DNA of 64,000 nucleotides from Clostridia bacterium (GCA_017543905.1 JAFYFC010000043.1:1-64000), one strand, 5' to 3'; shown: positions 8,579 through 17,932, counted from the stretch's first letter. The notes: generated by a model from the letters alone, not told the origin. Numbers and translations: made by a program.

Positions 8579-10302
8579 TCTGCGTCCTCCTTCCGGTACT
8601 GGCTTTCGTGTATCTCGCGGTATACCGGGCAGCGCTCAAGCAGCTCCGCGTGCGTGCCCTTCCCGATAAGCCGCCCGTCCTCGAGCACGAGTATCATGTC
8701 CGCGTGCCTGAGGCTCGAGGTGCGCTGTGACACGATAAAAGCGGTCACGCGCCCGTGCAGCGCATTAAGCGCCTTGCGCAGCGCGGCGTCCGTCGCAAAA
8801 TCCAGCGCGCTCGCGCTGTCGTCAAGTATCAGCACGCTCGCGTTTTTAGCCAGCGCGCGGGCGATCGTGAGCCTCTGTCTTTGTCCGCCCGAAAAATTGC
8901 GTCCGCCCTGACTCACCTTTTCGTCAAGCCCGAGCGGCTTTGCGCGCACGAATTCCGCCGCCTGCGCTTTTTCGAGCGCGTCCCACAATTCCACGTCTGC
9001 GGCAGTCCGGTTTCCCATAAGCAGGTTAGACCTCACCGTGCCCGAAAACAGCTGCGCCTTCTGCGGCACTACGGCGACCAATCCGCGCACGCGGCTCTTC
9101 GTCATTTCCCGCACGGGAACGCCGAACAGCCTTACCTCGCCCGCGCTTGCGTCGTACATGCGGTTTATCAGACTGACCAGCGTGGTTTTGCCGCTGCCCG
9201 TGCCGCCTATCACGCCGACGGTGCTGCCCGCCGACACTGAAAACGTGACGTCCGTCAGGGATTCCGCGCCTGCTCCGCCGTATTTGAAGCTCACGTTGTC
9301 AAACTCTACCGCCGCGTCTGTTTCGCTGCAGCTTTGTTCCATTTCCGGGAAATCCATGCCCGGCTCGGTATCGAGCACCGCCGCTACGCGCGACATGGAC
9401 GCGCCCGCGCGGCTCAGCGTCACGATGAGGTTTGCAAGCTTTATCAGCTCCACCAATATCTGGCTCATGTAGTTTACCAGCGCGACCACGTCTCCGCTTT
9501 TGAGCGCGCCCGCGTTCACGCCTCTGCCGCCCGCGTACAAAACCGCCACTATGCCTAAATTGACCGCCGCGTAAGTGAGCGGATTCATGAGCGCGGAAAG
9601 CTTGCCGGTGACGTTCTGCAGCGCCGTGAGAGATGCGTTCGACGCCGAGAAAGCGCGTTTTTCGTCCTCCTCGCGTCCAAAGGCGCGTATCACGCGCACG
9701 CCGGACAGGTTTTCGCGCGTATGCAGCGTCAGCTTGTCAAGCACCGCCTGTATGCGCCTGTACATGGGCGAGGTGCGCTTCATAAGCGTAAACACGATGA
9801 CGGACAGCAGAAGTATCGTAAACACGAATATAACCGACACGCGCGCGTTTACGGCAAAGGCCATTATCATCGCGCCGAACACTATAAAAGGAGAGCGCAG
9901 AAACAGGCGCAGAAACAGATTAAGCCCGTTCTGCACCTGGTTTATGTCGCCGGTCATGCGGGTTATCAGCGTATCCTCGCCTATCGCGTCCAGACGCGAG
10001 GCGTCCAGCGCGTATATATGCGCTATCAGGTCGCGGCGCATACGCGCGGCGCAGCCCGTGGCGGCGCGCGCGGCAAAGTACTGCGCGGCGAAGCTGCACA
10101 CAAGGCCGGTCAGCGCAAGCGCAAGCAGCAGGAAAAAGCACTGCTTTATCACCGCAGGGCTGCTTTCCCCGATGCCCACGTTTATCATGCGCGCTACTAT
10201 AAGCGGCACGAACAGGTCGAACAGCGCCTCCAGCATCTTGAACGCGGGCGCGAGTATGCTCTCGCGGCGGTAGCTTTTAAGGTATGCGCGCAGACGGTTC
10301 AT
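8575..10302 (-). CDS. ABC exporter half-transporter, degenerate-site subunit
   Basis: The 575-residue protein has an N-terminal six-helix exporter domain and a nucleotide-binding domain with Walker A GGTGSGKT (366-373) and an intact signature FSGGQ (470-474). The Walker B motif ends LILDD, so Asp495 replaces the catalytic Glu, and Gln526 replaces the switch His (VSQRTS). This subunit therefore builds the non-hydrolysing site of the heterodimer, while its good signature completes the partner's competent site. AAAAGGAGA lies ahead of the ATG at 10302. It is the first gene of the pair and sits 99 nt downstream of deoB, behind that gene's terminator. Confidence 0.92.
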   Translation of the reverse strand: MNRLRAYLKSYRRESILAPAFKMLEALFDLFVPLIVARMINVGIGESSPAVIKQCFFLLLALALTGLVCSFAAQYFAARAATGCAARMRRDLIAHIYALDASRLDAIGEDTLITRMTGDINQVQNGLNLFLRLFLRSPFIVFGAMIMAFAVNARVSVIFVFTILLLSVIVFTLMKRTSPMYRRIQAVLDKLTLHTRENLSGVRVIRAFGREEDEKRAFSASNASLTALQNVTGKLSALMNPLTYAAVNLGIVAVLYAGGRGVNAGALKSGDVVALVNYMSQILVELIKLANLIVTLSRAGASMSRVAAVLDTEPGMDFPEMEQSCSETDAAVEFDNVSFKYGGAGAESLTDVTFSVSAGSTVGVIGGTGSGKTTLVSLINRMYDASAGEVRLFGVPVREMTKSRVRGLVAVVPQKAQLFSGTVRSNLLMGNRTAADVELWDALEKAQAAEFVRAKPLGLDEKVSQGGRNFSGGQRQRLTIARALAKNASVLILDDSASALDFATDAALRKALNALHGRVTAFIVSQRTSSLRHADMILVLEDGRLIGKGTHAELLERCPVYREIHESQYRKEDAE

Positions 10303-10358
10303 ATTTGCGTCTCCTTTTAATCCTGCCTGTTATGCGGCATACGAACTCACTTATTAAA

Positions 10359-10387
10359 CGAAAAAGACCGCGGAGCCGTCCGCGGCC
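10359..10387 (-). terminator. Terminator after deoB
   Basis: GACCGCGGA (10366-10374) and TCCGCGGCC (10379-10387) form a 9-bp stem with one wobble pair and a 4-nt loop. On the minus strand the stem is followed by TTTTT (10361-10365). Confidence 0.85.
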
Positions 10388-10401
10388 TGTTAGCTATATG
10401 C

Positions 10402-11574
10402 TCAGTCCAGCCTGATTTCCGGATAGAAGCTCGTGCCGTCCAGAGTATTCTCGACGCCCAGCATGTCGCACACGGTCTTCGCGTTGTCCGCGAAGGTCGC
10501 CCTTGTGCCGAGGTTCACGCCCTCCTTGAGCCCAAGCCCCCATACCAGCAGCGGCACCTCCTCACGGGTGTGATCCGTGCCCCTGAAGGTGGGATCGCAG
10601 CCGTGATCTGCGTTTATCATAAGCACGCCGTTTTCGCCGAGCGCGCCCATTATATCGGGCAGATAGCTGTCGAACGCCTCGAGGCTTTCGGCAAAGCCGT
10701 CCACATCGCGGCGATGGCCGTAAAGCGAATCCGTATCCACGAGGTTTACGAAGCACAGCCCCTTCCAGTTGTCCTTTTTCAGCGTTTTTAGCATCGACAC
10801 GATGCACGCATCGTTGCCGGCGGCGTGATCGGACTGCGTAAGCCCGCGGTGGTTGAAAATGTCCTCGATCTTGCCTATGCCGAGCACGTCCATATGCGCG
10901 CGCTTGATCACGTCCAGCATCGTATCGCCGAAGGGATCAACCGAGAAGTCGCGCCGGTTGCCCGTGCGGGTGTAAGATCCGGTTTCGCCTATGAACGGGC
11001 GGGCGATGACCCTGCCCACGCAGTTTTCGCCCTTGAGTATCCGTCTTGCCGTGCGGCAGATATGGTACAATTCCTGCGGCGGCACCACGTCCTCGTGCGC
11101 CGCGATCTGGAACACGCTGTCCGCGGAGGTATACACGATAAGCTTGCCCGTAACGAAATGCTCGTCTCCGAGCTCCTGAATGATCTGCGTGCCGGATGCG
11201 GGACGGTTGCCTATGACCTGCATGCCGGTCTCCGCCTCGAACTCGTCGATTATCTCCTGCGGGAAGCCGTTCGGATACACCGGGAAGGGCTTTTTAAGCG
11301 TGTAGCCCGCAAGCTCCCAATGGCCGGAGGTGGTATCCTTGCCTGCGGCCTTCTCCCTCATGCGGCCGTAGCAGCCCACGGGCTCTTCGCCGTCGTCGAT
11401 GCCGAGTATGCTGCCCAGCCCCAGGGCCATAAGATTCGGTATATCCGGGTTTTTCTTCTGTATTACGTGCAGGAGGGTATTTGCGCCCTCGTCTCCGTAT
11501 TCCGCGGCGTCCGGCGAGCTGCCTACGCCGCAGGCGTCCAAAACTATATTAAGCACACGCTTTATTTTAAGCAT
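10402..11574 (-). CDS. deoB: Phosphopentomutase
   Basis: The 390-residue protein is a clear phosphopentomutase of the alkaline phosphatase superfamily. Its metal and active-site segments are recognisable: 'VLDACGVGSSPDA' at the N-terminus, 'GKDTTSGHWE' with the phosphate-accepting Thr near residues 83-92, and 'NADHGCDPTF..TDHTRE' near residues 315-333. It interconverts ribose/deoxyribose 1-phosphate and 5-phosphate, linking nucleoside phosphorolysis to the pentose phosphate pathway. Length is normal. I chose the ATG at 11574 (GGGAG 10 nt upstream) over an in-frame start further up that lies in the promoter leader. Functionally it fits with the nucleoside importer encoded at 41-46 kb. Confidence 0.95.
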   Translation of the reverse strand: MLKIKRVLNIVLDACGVGSSPDAAEYGDEGANTLLHVIQKKNPDIPNLMALGLGSILGIDDGEEPVGCYGRMREKAAGKDTTSGHWELAGYTLKKPFPVYPNGFPQEIIDEFEAETGMQVIGNRPASGTQIIQELGDEHFVTGKLIVYTSADSVFQIAAHEDVVPPQELYHICRTARRILKGENCVGRVIARPFIGETGSYTRTGNRRDFSVDPFGDTMLDVIKRAHMDVLGIGKIEDIFNHRGLTQSDHAAGNDACIVSMLKTLKKDNWKGLCFVNLVDTDSLYGHRRDVDGFAESLEAFDSYLPDIMGALGENGVLMINADHGCDPTFRGTDHTREEVPLLVWGLGLKEGVNLGTRATFADNAKTVCDMLGVENTLDGTSFYPEIRLD

Positions 11575-11608
11575 AGCAAATATCTCCCTTCGGTATATGC
11601 ACAGCATA

Positions 11609-11637
11609 ATTCTACACCCGTGTGCTTATTCCTGCAA
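11609..11637 (-). promoter_or_regulatory. Probable deoB promoter
   Basis: On the minus strand TTGCAG (11632-11637) and TAGAAT (11609-11614) are spaced by 17 nt, about 35 nt ahead of the start codon. Confidence 0.55.
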
Positions 11638-11681
11638 TGCAGAGGGTATAATTTATTTGTTGAGAGTATGTTTCTAAAACG

Positions 11682-11715
11682 AAAAAACGGGCTGCCGCAC
11701 CTGTGCAGCAGCCCG
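11682..11715 (-). terminator. Terminator of the large secreted protein gene
   Basis: CGGGCTGC (11688-11695) pairs with GCAGCCCG (11708-11715), and five inner pairs (one wobble) extend the stem. On the minus strand TTTTTT follows. Confidence 0.88.
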
Positions 11716-11730
11716 CGCGTATCGGGAGAT

Positions 11731-13722
11731 TTATTTCACCATGTCGATAATTCCGTCGATTATGCTCGTAAGCAGGGCCTCGATCTGCTCGGTGGGCAGC
11801 GGAGTGCCGCTTACGTGTGCGGGAGTGTCGGCAGGCGTTACGTCCAGCACGAGGCCTGCGATCTCGGCCTCATTGCCGTACGCAGCCTGATAAACGGACG
11901 CGATAACGCTGAGCGCATTTGCCAGAGCGTACTTGATCCTCAGGCCGTACTCCATACCCGCGGAAGCGATGTACAGTTCGTAAAGCTGATAGCCGTCCTG
12001 AGTCGCGCCCATGCGCAGACCCGCGTCGAGCTCTACGGTCTGACCCGCATTGGTGTAGGTGATGTGCATCACGACGCCGTCGGCGGTCATCTCGGTAATG
12101 CGGCTGATCTGTATCTGACCAAGTATGTCGGCGTGGAACTCGCCCATCAGTATGTTCATGATCGGGCTGTTGCCGCGCGTAAGCTGCAGTGTCGCCTTGG
12201 CGATTTCATAGCCGTTTTGTGCGACGGACAGGTTGTAGACGAGATTATTGTCGATATCGCCCTTCACGCTGTAGGTGACTCCCTGCGCCTTGAGAGTGCC
12301 CTCGAGCTCTATCGTGTTGGGATCAAGCGCGAAGTCGAGATCGAACAGCGGGCGGTACTGTGCGCCGTTGGGGACGTTGACCGCAGCCTTGATCGTGATC
12401 CTCGCGCCGATATTGATGTCGATGTCCGCAATGTCGTACGCAAATCCGGTCCCGGTGACGCTCGCTTTGCCGATAAGTCTGAAGCCGCTGGGGTTTGCGC
12501 GCACGATCAAGCTGCCGGCCAGGCTGGTCTCGCCGTCGGTGACAGTGAACTGGAGACCGTCCTTCTGCGTGTAGGACGCAGTGAAGTACATGGTATTGCC
12601 ATACTGCGCGATGCTGCCGCTCAGCGTGATGCTGCCGGTGCGGGTGTCTATCACATAGGTGTACGCGTACACCACAGCGCCGTTCTGCGTAATCGAATAG
12701 GTCGACGTGATGAGGTTGTTTTCGGTCTTCAGGCTCGCGCTGATCACCGTGCCTGCCGCCTGCATATTTAATTCAAGGCCGCTGGCGTCCGCCGTGAACA
12801 CCACGGAGAGCATCTGCTGGCCGTCCTCAGTGCCGACTGCGGTAAAGCTCATGCCGCTTGCGTCATAAGTCAGAGCACAGGTCAGGAGAACCTCGTCCAC
12901 CTGCAGCGTGCCGTTCGCTTTCAGGCCGTTTGCGTCGTAGGCCGCGCTTACGTTGGCCGTGCCGTCTTCGAAGGCGACGTCCGCGCTAAAGTCGATGTTG
13001 CCGCTACTGTATATCGCGAGGTATACGTCGAATTCGACCTCGCCGAAGTCAACGGATACGCCTGAAGCGAGCTGCTTGAGCATCTCCTGCTCGGCTGCGC
13101 CGTCCGCGGAAAGGCCCGCCATCTGCCAGAGCTGCGTCGTAGCGAGCGTCGCGCAGATCGTGCCGTCGCTTGCTATCGCGCCGATCACGGCCGTCAGGAA
13201 GGAAGCAAGCTTGTCCTGATCGAAGGCTACGATGATGTCGCCGTTCTGGGATACGGTAAGTATGCCGCTCTGCATCGCGTAAGCCATCACGGTGTTCAGC
13301 ACTGAAGAGAGCACCTGCTGGAATACGGGCATGTCTGCCTCGAGCCCGCCGTTCGCCGCATAATACACCAGCGCGGCGATAACGGTGAGCGCGGTTTTGG
13401 CTTCGTCGCTCAGGTAATTGGGAAGGACGTTGATCGCCGCCTCGGCAAGCTTGGCGTATTCGATTTCATACGCCTGTCCGCCGGAAGCGATTACCGCGGC
13501 GGATTTGCCGACCTGCACGAAAAAGTCCAGCGCCTGGCCCATCGCGGTGCCGTCCACGCTCAGCTGATAGCAGCCGTCGTTGTCCTCGAAAAAGCCTGCG
13601 GTGACGTCAGCCATATTCTGGCCGCTGTAGTTTACGCCAACGTGTACGTTGACGCCCGCAGCGCTGCCGACCGCGCTCATGAGCATTACAACGCTCAGAA
13701 TCGCTGCCAAGAGTTTTCTCAT
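11731..13722 (-). CDS. Large secreted protein of unknown function
   Basis: The 663-residue protein starts with a Sec signal peptide (MRKLLAAILSVVMLMSAVGS...). A strong AAAGGAGGAG precedes the ATG at 13722, which is preferred over upstream in-frame starts that fall on the promoter. The mature part begins with an alanine-rich helical half (about residues 80-190) and continues with long runs of alternating polar and hydrophobic residues with many Gly, Thr, Ser and Val, typical of extended beta-structure, for example repeated segments ending in 'ADVSAAYDANGLKANGTLQV' type patterns. There are very few cysteines and no membrane anchor. I recognise no domain. The gene has its own promoter and terminator. 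Confidence 0.8.
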   Translation of the reverse strand: MRKLLAAILSVVMLMSAVGSAAGVNVHVGVNYSGQNMADVTAGFFEDNDGCYQLSVDGTAMGQALDFFVQVGKSAAVIASGGQAYEIEYAKLAEAAINVLPNYLSDEAKTALTVIAALVYYAANGGLEADMPVFQQVLSSVLNTVMAYAMQSGILTVSQNGDIIVAFDQDKLASFLTAVIGAIASDGTICATLATTQLWQMAGLSADGAAEQEMLKQLASGVSVDFGEVEFDVYLAIYSSGNIDFSADVAFEDGTANVSAAYDANGLKANGTLQVDEVLLTCALTYDASGMSFTAVGTEDGQQMLSVVFTADASGLELNMQAAGTVISASLKTENNLITSTYSITQNGAVVYAYTYVIDTRTGSITLSGSIAQYGNTMYFTASYTQKDGLQFTVTDGETSLAGSLIVRANPSGFRLIGKASVTGTGFAYDIADIDINIGARITIKAAVNVPNGAQYRPLFDLDFALDPNTIELEGTLKAQGVTYSVKGDIDNNLVYNLSVAQNGYEIAKATLQLTRGNSPIMNILMGEFHADILGQIQISRITEMTADGVVMHITYTNAGQTVELDAGLRMGATQDGYQLYELYIASAGMEYGLRIKYALANALSVIASVYQAAYGNEAEIAGLVLDVTPADTPAHVSGTPLPTEQIEALLTSIIDGIIDMVK

Positions 13723-13759
13723 ATATTTCTCCTCCTTTGGAAAATAAAATTCCTTATAT

Positions 13760-13788
13760 ATTATAACGCAACGAACGTGCGTTTGCAA
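13760..13788 (-). promoter_or_regulatory. Promoter of the large secreted protein gene
   Basis: TTGCAA (13783-13788) and TATAAT (13760-13765) on the minus strand, spacer 17 nt. The -35 is the same variant hexamer as at 3131-3136. Confidence 0.75.
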
Positions 13789-13814
13789 TAGTGTCTTAAC
13801 GAAGATAAAAACTT

Positions 13815-14939
13815 TTACGCATTGATCTGCTCGTATAAAAGCTCCCTTACCCTGGGATGGATGACCGTATAGCCGTAGCCGAAGGAGCGCACGTGCAGAC
13901 CTATAAATACGCTCACTCGGTTAATCGGGTCCATAAGCGCGTACGCGCACGCCGCGCCGTCCCAGCCGAACTCTCCCACGGGGCTCGTGCCGTCCGCGTC
14001 GACCTTCGTACGCACGCCCATGGCGTAGGAATACACCCTGCCCATATGGTTGTAAAACTCCTCCCGCTGCGCAGGCGTGAGCGCGGGCGCGGTCATAAGC
14101 CGTATGCTGTCTTCTTTTAATATGCGTCTGCCGCTCGCGCCGAGACCTCCGCACGCGAGCGCGTCCGCAAGCAGTATGTAATCGTCAACGCAGCTGTACA
14201 GACCCGCGCCGCCGCTTTCGTAATTGTCCGTAAGACGGTATACGCAGCGGTTGCCGTCGGGATGGAGCACGCTTCGGCCGGTTTTTTCGTCGTATATATA
14301 CTGCGCAGCGAATTCGCTCACGTCCTCGCCTCTGAAGCCCGTGCGTTTGACGCCGAGAGGCTCGAATATGTTCACGCGCAGATAATCCGAAAAGCGCAGC
14401 CCGCTCGCGCTCTCGATGACCGCCGCCAGCACGTCGTGGCACAGGCTGTAACGGTAATGCGCGCCGGGCTCGAAATCCAGCGGCTCCTCAGCCAGCGCGT
14501 TTATCATGGTGAGCGTGTCCGCCTTTCCGCCCGAATACAGAGCCGCCTTTTTAAGCGAGGGGCATTCGAGATCGTAGTTGAAGCCGCCCGTCATCGTGAA
14601 GAGATGTCTGACGGTGAGCGGCACCGTGCACGCGCGGATGTGACCGCTTTCGTTTACCGACAGGGTACTGAACGCGGGCAGGTACATGCCCACCGGGTCC
14701 TCCGGCCGGATTATGCCGCGCTCTATAAGCTGCATGCCCGCGGTGACCGTAAACACCTTCGTGGCCGAGAATATCCAGTACAGCTCCCTGCCGTTCATGG
14801 GAACGCGGTTTTCGCGGTCGCGCCAGCCGGTCCAATGGCGAAATACAGTCTCGTGATCCTGCCGTATCTCTACGTCTATGCCGGGCACCAGCTCCTGCGG
14901 CAGGGAATCCAGATAGTCCGTAAGCTTAGTAAGGTTCAT
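13815..14939 (-). CDS. Serine hydrolase of the beta-lactamase/DD-peptidase family
   Basis: The 374-residue protein belongs to the class C beta-lactamase-like hydrolases (PF00144 type). The nucleophile motif S58-A-T-K61 lies in 'YWIFSATKVFT', and a 'HYRYSLCHDVLA' segment stands where the Tyr-based second motif is expected. No signal peptide or membrane helix is visible, so it is probably cytoplasmic, an esterase or peptidase rather than a true beta-lactamase. Start codon at 14939 is preceded by AAAGGAGA and lies 14 nt inside the end of miaA, indicating co-transcription. Substrate unknown. Confidence 0.85.
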   Translation of the reverse strand: MNLTKLTDYLDSLPQELVPGIDVEIRQDHETVFRHWTGWRDRENRVPMNGRELYWIFSATKVFTVTAGMQLIERGIIRPEDPVGMYLPAFSTLSVNESGHIRACTVPLTVRHLFTMTGGFNYDLECPSLKKAALYSGGKADTLTMINALAEEPLDFEPGAHYRYSLCHDVLAAVIESASGLRFSDYLRVNIFEPLGVKRTGFRGEDVSEFAAQYIYDEKTGRSVLHPDGNRCVYRLTDNYESGGAGLYSCVDDYILLADALACGGLGASGRRILKEDSIRLMTAPALTPAQREEFYNHMGRVYSYAMGVRTKVDADGTSPVGEFGWDGAACAYALMDPINRVSVFIGLHVRSFGYGYTVIHPRVRELLYEQINA

Positions 14940-15831
14940 GCCTGTCTCCTTTCAGAAAGCCGCTTATCAGGGCCGCGGCCTCGGAGGTGTAATCTCCGTT
15001 CATATCGAGCATTTTTATGCTTTTGTCGCGTTTGAACCACGTGACCTGCCGCTTGGCGAAGCGCTTTATCGCAAGGGAAAGCTCCCGCGTCATCGTCTGC
15101 TCGTCCGGATAAGCTCCCCTCAGATATTCCGTAATATAGCGGTATTCGAGCCCGAGTCCCAGCAGAAACGCGTCCATTTCGCCCTCCCGCCTCAGGCGCG
15201 CGACCTCGTCGACCATGCCCGCCCGCATTCGTCTTTCGAGGCGCTCGTCTATGCGGGTTTTGAGCGTTTCCCTGTCCGGTATCACGCCGAGCGTGAGCAC
15301 ATCGTAGCGCGGACACGCGGCTGGCTGCGCCGCGTCGCCGTCGTGCAGCTTTTCAAGCACGCGCATGACGCGGTTGCGGTTATATCTGTCTATTTCGATA
15401 TCCGGCAGCGCTTTTATCAGCATTTCGTACAATTCCGGCGTGGTCAGCTTTTCAAGCTCTTCGCGGTAGGCAAGATCGGGAGCTCTGTCCGAAAGCAGAT
15501 AGCCCTTCGTCACGCATTCCACATACAGCCCCGTGCCGCCCGCAAGAATAGGCAGCTTCCCGCGCGCGATTATATCGTCTATCGCCGCGTACGCGAGACG
15601 CTGAAAATCCGCCATGGAGAAAAATTCCCCCGGCTGTCTGACGTCCAGCAGATGATGCCTTACGCCCTTCGTTTCCTCCGGCGTTATCTTGCCGCTGCCC
15701 AGATCGAGTCCCGCATACACCTGGCGCGAATCCGCGGAAACCACCTCTCCGCCAAACCTTAGCGCCATTTCCACCGCGAGGGCGCTTTTGCCGGACGCGT
15801 TCGTGCCCGCGATAGCCACAAGCCTGTTCAT
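14926..15831 (-). CDS. miaA: tRNA dimethylallyltransferase
   Basis: The 301-residue protein has the P-loop GTNASGKS (residues 9-16), the 'SADSRQVYAGLD' substrate-binding segment and 'GGTGLYVE', all diagnostic of MiaA. It transfers a dimethylallyl group to A37 of tRNAs reading codons that begin with U. Length is typical. The ATG overlaps the stop codon of the upstream MFS gene by 4 nt, and its own end overlaps the hydrolase gene, so the three genes form one operon. Confidence 0.96.
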   Translation of the reverse strand: MNRLVAIAGTNASGKSALAVEMALRFGGEVVSADSRQVYAGLDLGSGKITPEETKGVRHHLLDVRQPGEFFSMADFQRLAYAAIDDIIARGKLPILAGGTGLYVECVTKGYLLSDRAPDLAYREELEKLTTPELYEMLIKALPDIEIDRYNRNRVMRVLEKLHDGDAAQPAACPRYDVLTLGVIPDRETLKTRIDERLERRMRAGMVDEVARLRREGEMDAFLLGLGLEYRYITEYLRGAYPDEQTMTRELSLAIKRFAKRQVTWFKRDKSIKMLDMNGDYTSEAAALISGFLKGDRHEPY

Positions 15832-17009
15832 TTCACACTCTCCCCGTTAAGCGGCGGACGGCTGAAATAATAGGGCGTAAATACGACGAGGCATACCACA
15901 CATATCGCCGCGCATACGCAGAACACCGCCTGCCTGCCGATCGCGTCGCTTAGGAGACCGCCTCCGAAATAACCCGCCACGCGCGCCACGCCGAAGCCGA
16001 ATACGCTGATCAGCAGCTGCCCGCTCGCGCGGCGGTTTTCGGGCACGGTCGACTGCACGTATTTCGCGCAGCAAACCGTTATGACGATAAAGCCCATCGC
16101 GTGCAGTATCTGGCTGAGCATCGCCACGACCGGGCTTTTAGTGAACGCGACCAGAAACCAGCGCGCGCTCATAAACAGCGCGCTTATGCACATAAGCCGT
16201 CCCGCGCCGTATTTTCTGAACCATTTGTCGCTGTTTAACAAAAACACGACCTCGCTGGTGGAGCTTATGAAATACGCCCAGCCCACGTACGCTCCTCCGC
16301 CCAGGTCGTCCCGGAGCAGCGGAGTGAAAAACGCGTAAAAATACCCGTAGGTTATCTGCAGGGGCACCATCAGCGCGAACAGTATAAGCAGCTCCCTGTC
16401 CCTGAACAGTCCGAACATGCCGCTGCCTGCGGACGCGCGGGCGCTTCCGCTCACGCGCGGCATATACAGCGCGGAAAACGCGATAAGCCCGCACATGAGC
16501 GAGACCCCGTACACGGAAATGCGCGAGCCCAGCGCGTTCACGGCGTAGCCGAACAGCGCCGCGACTATCGCGAACGAAAAGCCGCCCGCGAACCTCACCG
16601 GCCCGAACGGCCGCTTGCCTGCGTCGAGCGCCGTAAGCACGATGGAATCGCCCATCGGCTGGATCGAGGTATAAAACGACGCGAACACGCCCACCGCGCA
16701 CAGCACGTATGCGAACGCGTCGCTTATAAGCACGCTCAGCATGCTTATTCCCGCCATCACGCACATCAGCGCGAGCAGGCGGTTCCTTACCCGTACCCTG
16801 TCCCCCGCGCGTCCCCACAGCTGCATCGCGAACACGCTCACGCCCGCGACCAGCGCGTTTATCGCGCCGATCTGGCTGTCCGTAAGCCCGATGTCCACGT
16901 AATACAGCGGCATGAAGGACTGAAAAATGCTGTTGGTCATGTAATACGCCATCATAAAACAGGCGCACCTGACCGACACGTCCGAAAAAACCCGCTTCAG
17001 CTTCTGCAT
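15828..17009 (-). CDS. MFS transporter (MFS_1-like, sugar/nucleoside permease type)
   Basis: The 393-residue protein has about twelve hydrophobic segments and the loop 2-3 motif 'QLWGRAGDRVRVRNR', typical of the major facilitator superfamily; overall it resembles the PF12832/NupG-LacY-like group. The start at 17009 is chosen because AAAGGA then has an 8-nt spacing; the ATG two codons upstream would leave only 2 nt. The substrate cannot be predicted. First gene of the MFS-miaA-hydrolase operon. Confidence 0.85.
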   Translation of the reverse strand: MQKLKRVFSDVSVRCACFMMAYYMTNSIFQSFMPLYYVDIGLTDSQIGAINALVAGVSVFAMQLWGRAGDRVRVRNRLLALMCVMAGISMLSVLISDAFAYVLCAVGVFASFYTSIQPMGDSIVLTALDAGKRPFGPVRFAGGFSFAIVAALFGYAVNALGSRISVYGVSLMCGLIAFSALYMPRVSGSARASAGSGMFGLFRDRELLILFALMVPLQITYGYFYAFFTPLLRDDLGGGAYVGWAYFISSTSEVVFLLNSDKWFRKYGAGRLMCISALFMSARWFLVAFTKSPVVAMLSQILHAMGFIVITVCCAKYVQSTVPENRRASGQLLISVFGFGVARVAGYFGGGLLSDAIGRQAVFCVCAAICVVCLVVFTPYYFSRPPLNGESVK

Positions 17010-17038
17010 AAACATATCCTTTATTAAAAATATGCGCT

Positions 17039-17067
17039 ATTATACACCCCGTACAGACGCTTTACAA
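17039..17067 (-). promoter_or_regulatory. Promoter of the MFS-miaA operon
   Basis: TTGTAA (17062-17067) and TATAAT (17039-17044) on the minus strand with a 17-nt spacer, directly upstream of the MFS gene. Confidence 0.65.
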
Positions 17068-17148
17068 GCCCCGCAGGGTTAAGCCCTCACGCAAACTGGC
17101 AGGGTCAGGGCTTTTGTTCGTCAATGCTTTCGGGTTTGGGCGCCGCAT

Positions 17149-17177
17149 TTGACACGCGGAGCGGTTTTGAGTATAAT
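17149..17177 (+). promoter_or_regulatory. Promoter of the two-gene ABC transporter
   Basis: Consensus TTGACA (17149-17154) and TATAAT (17172-17177) with a 17-nt spacer: a full sigma-A consensus promoter. An AAGCCCT/AGGGCTT inverted repeat ending in TTTT lies just upstream (about 17085-17116) and may insulate this promoter from the divergent one. Confidence 0.85.
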
Positions 17178-17218
17178 CATACTTAATTTGCGGCATATCA
17201 GCTTGAAAGGAACGTACC

Positions 17219-17932
17219 ATGCTTAAAATACACCATCTCACCAAATCCTACGGCGCGGTCAAGGCGGTAGACGATCTGAGCCTTGAGATCGCGCCGGGTG
17301 AAATTTACGGCTTTATCGGGCATAACGGCGCGGGCAAAACCACCACGCTAAAGGCGGTCACCGGCATACTCACGTTCGATTCGGGCGAAATCGAGGTGGC
17401 GGGGCATTCAATAAAATCCGAGCCGTTCGAATGCAAAAAACGCATCGCCTACATACCCGACAATCCCGACATGTACGAGTTCATGACGGGGCACAAATAC
17501 TTGAGCTTCATAGCGGACGTATTCGGCATCGACACGGACACGCGCAAAAAGCGCATCGGCGAATACGCGGGAAAGCTCGAGCTCACGGGCGCGCTTTCAA
17601 ATCCCATCGCTTCGTATTCGCACGGAATGAAGCAAAAGCTCGCGATAATATCGGCGTTTCTGCACGAGCCGTCCCTTATAGTGATGGACGAGCCGTTCGT
17701 GGGGCTCGACCCTATCGCCTCGCACACGCTAAAGCAGATGATGCGCGAAAAGTGCGAGCAGGGCGGCGCGATATTTTTCTCCACGCACGTATTGGAGGTG
17801 GCGGAAAAGCTGTGCGACCGCATCGCGATAATCCGCAAGGGCAAGCTTATAAAAAGCGGCACTATGGACGAGGTCAGGGGCGACGACACGCTTGAAGAAG
17901 TATTTCTGGAGTTAGAGGAAAAAGATGCTTAA
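17219..17932 (+). CDS. ABC transporter ATP-binding protein
   Basis: The 237-residue protein is a stand-alone nucleotide-binding subunit: Walker A GHNGAGKTT near residues 38-46, a signature-like YSHGMKQKL near 137-145 and Walker B 'LIVMDEPFVGLDP' near 156-168. The short YSHGM form of the signature is common in ABC-2 type exporters such as those related to EcsA and bacitracin-type pumps. AAAGGA precedes the ATG. The stop overlaps the permease gene by 8 nt, so the two form one transporter. Substrate unknown. Confidence 0.92.
   Translation: MLKIHHLTKSYGAVKAVDDLSLEIAPGEIYGFIGHNGAGKTTTLKAVTGILTFDSGEIEVAGHSIKSEPFECKKRIAYIPDNPDMYEFMTGHKYLSFIADVFGIDTDTRKKRIGEYAGKLELTGALSNPIASYSHGMKQKLAIISAFLHEPSLIVMDEPFVGLDPIASHTLKQMMREKCEQGGAIFFSTHVLEVAEKLCDRIAIIRKGKLIKSGTMDEVRGDDTLEEVFLELEEKDA

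Noticed and set aside
13815-14939. Calling the serine hydrolase a beta-lactamase and linking it to the BlaI system
   Set aside because: It has no signal peptide, lies 40 kb away in a miaA operon and has no BlaI-type palindrome.
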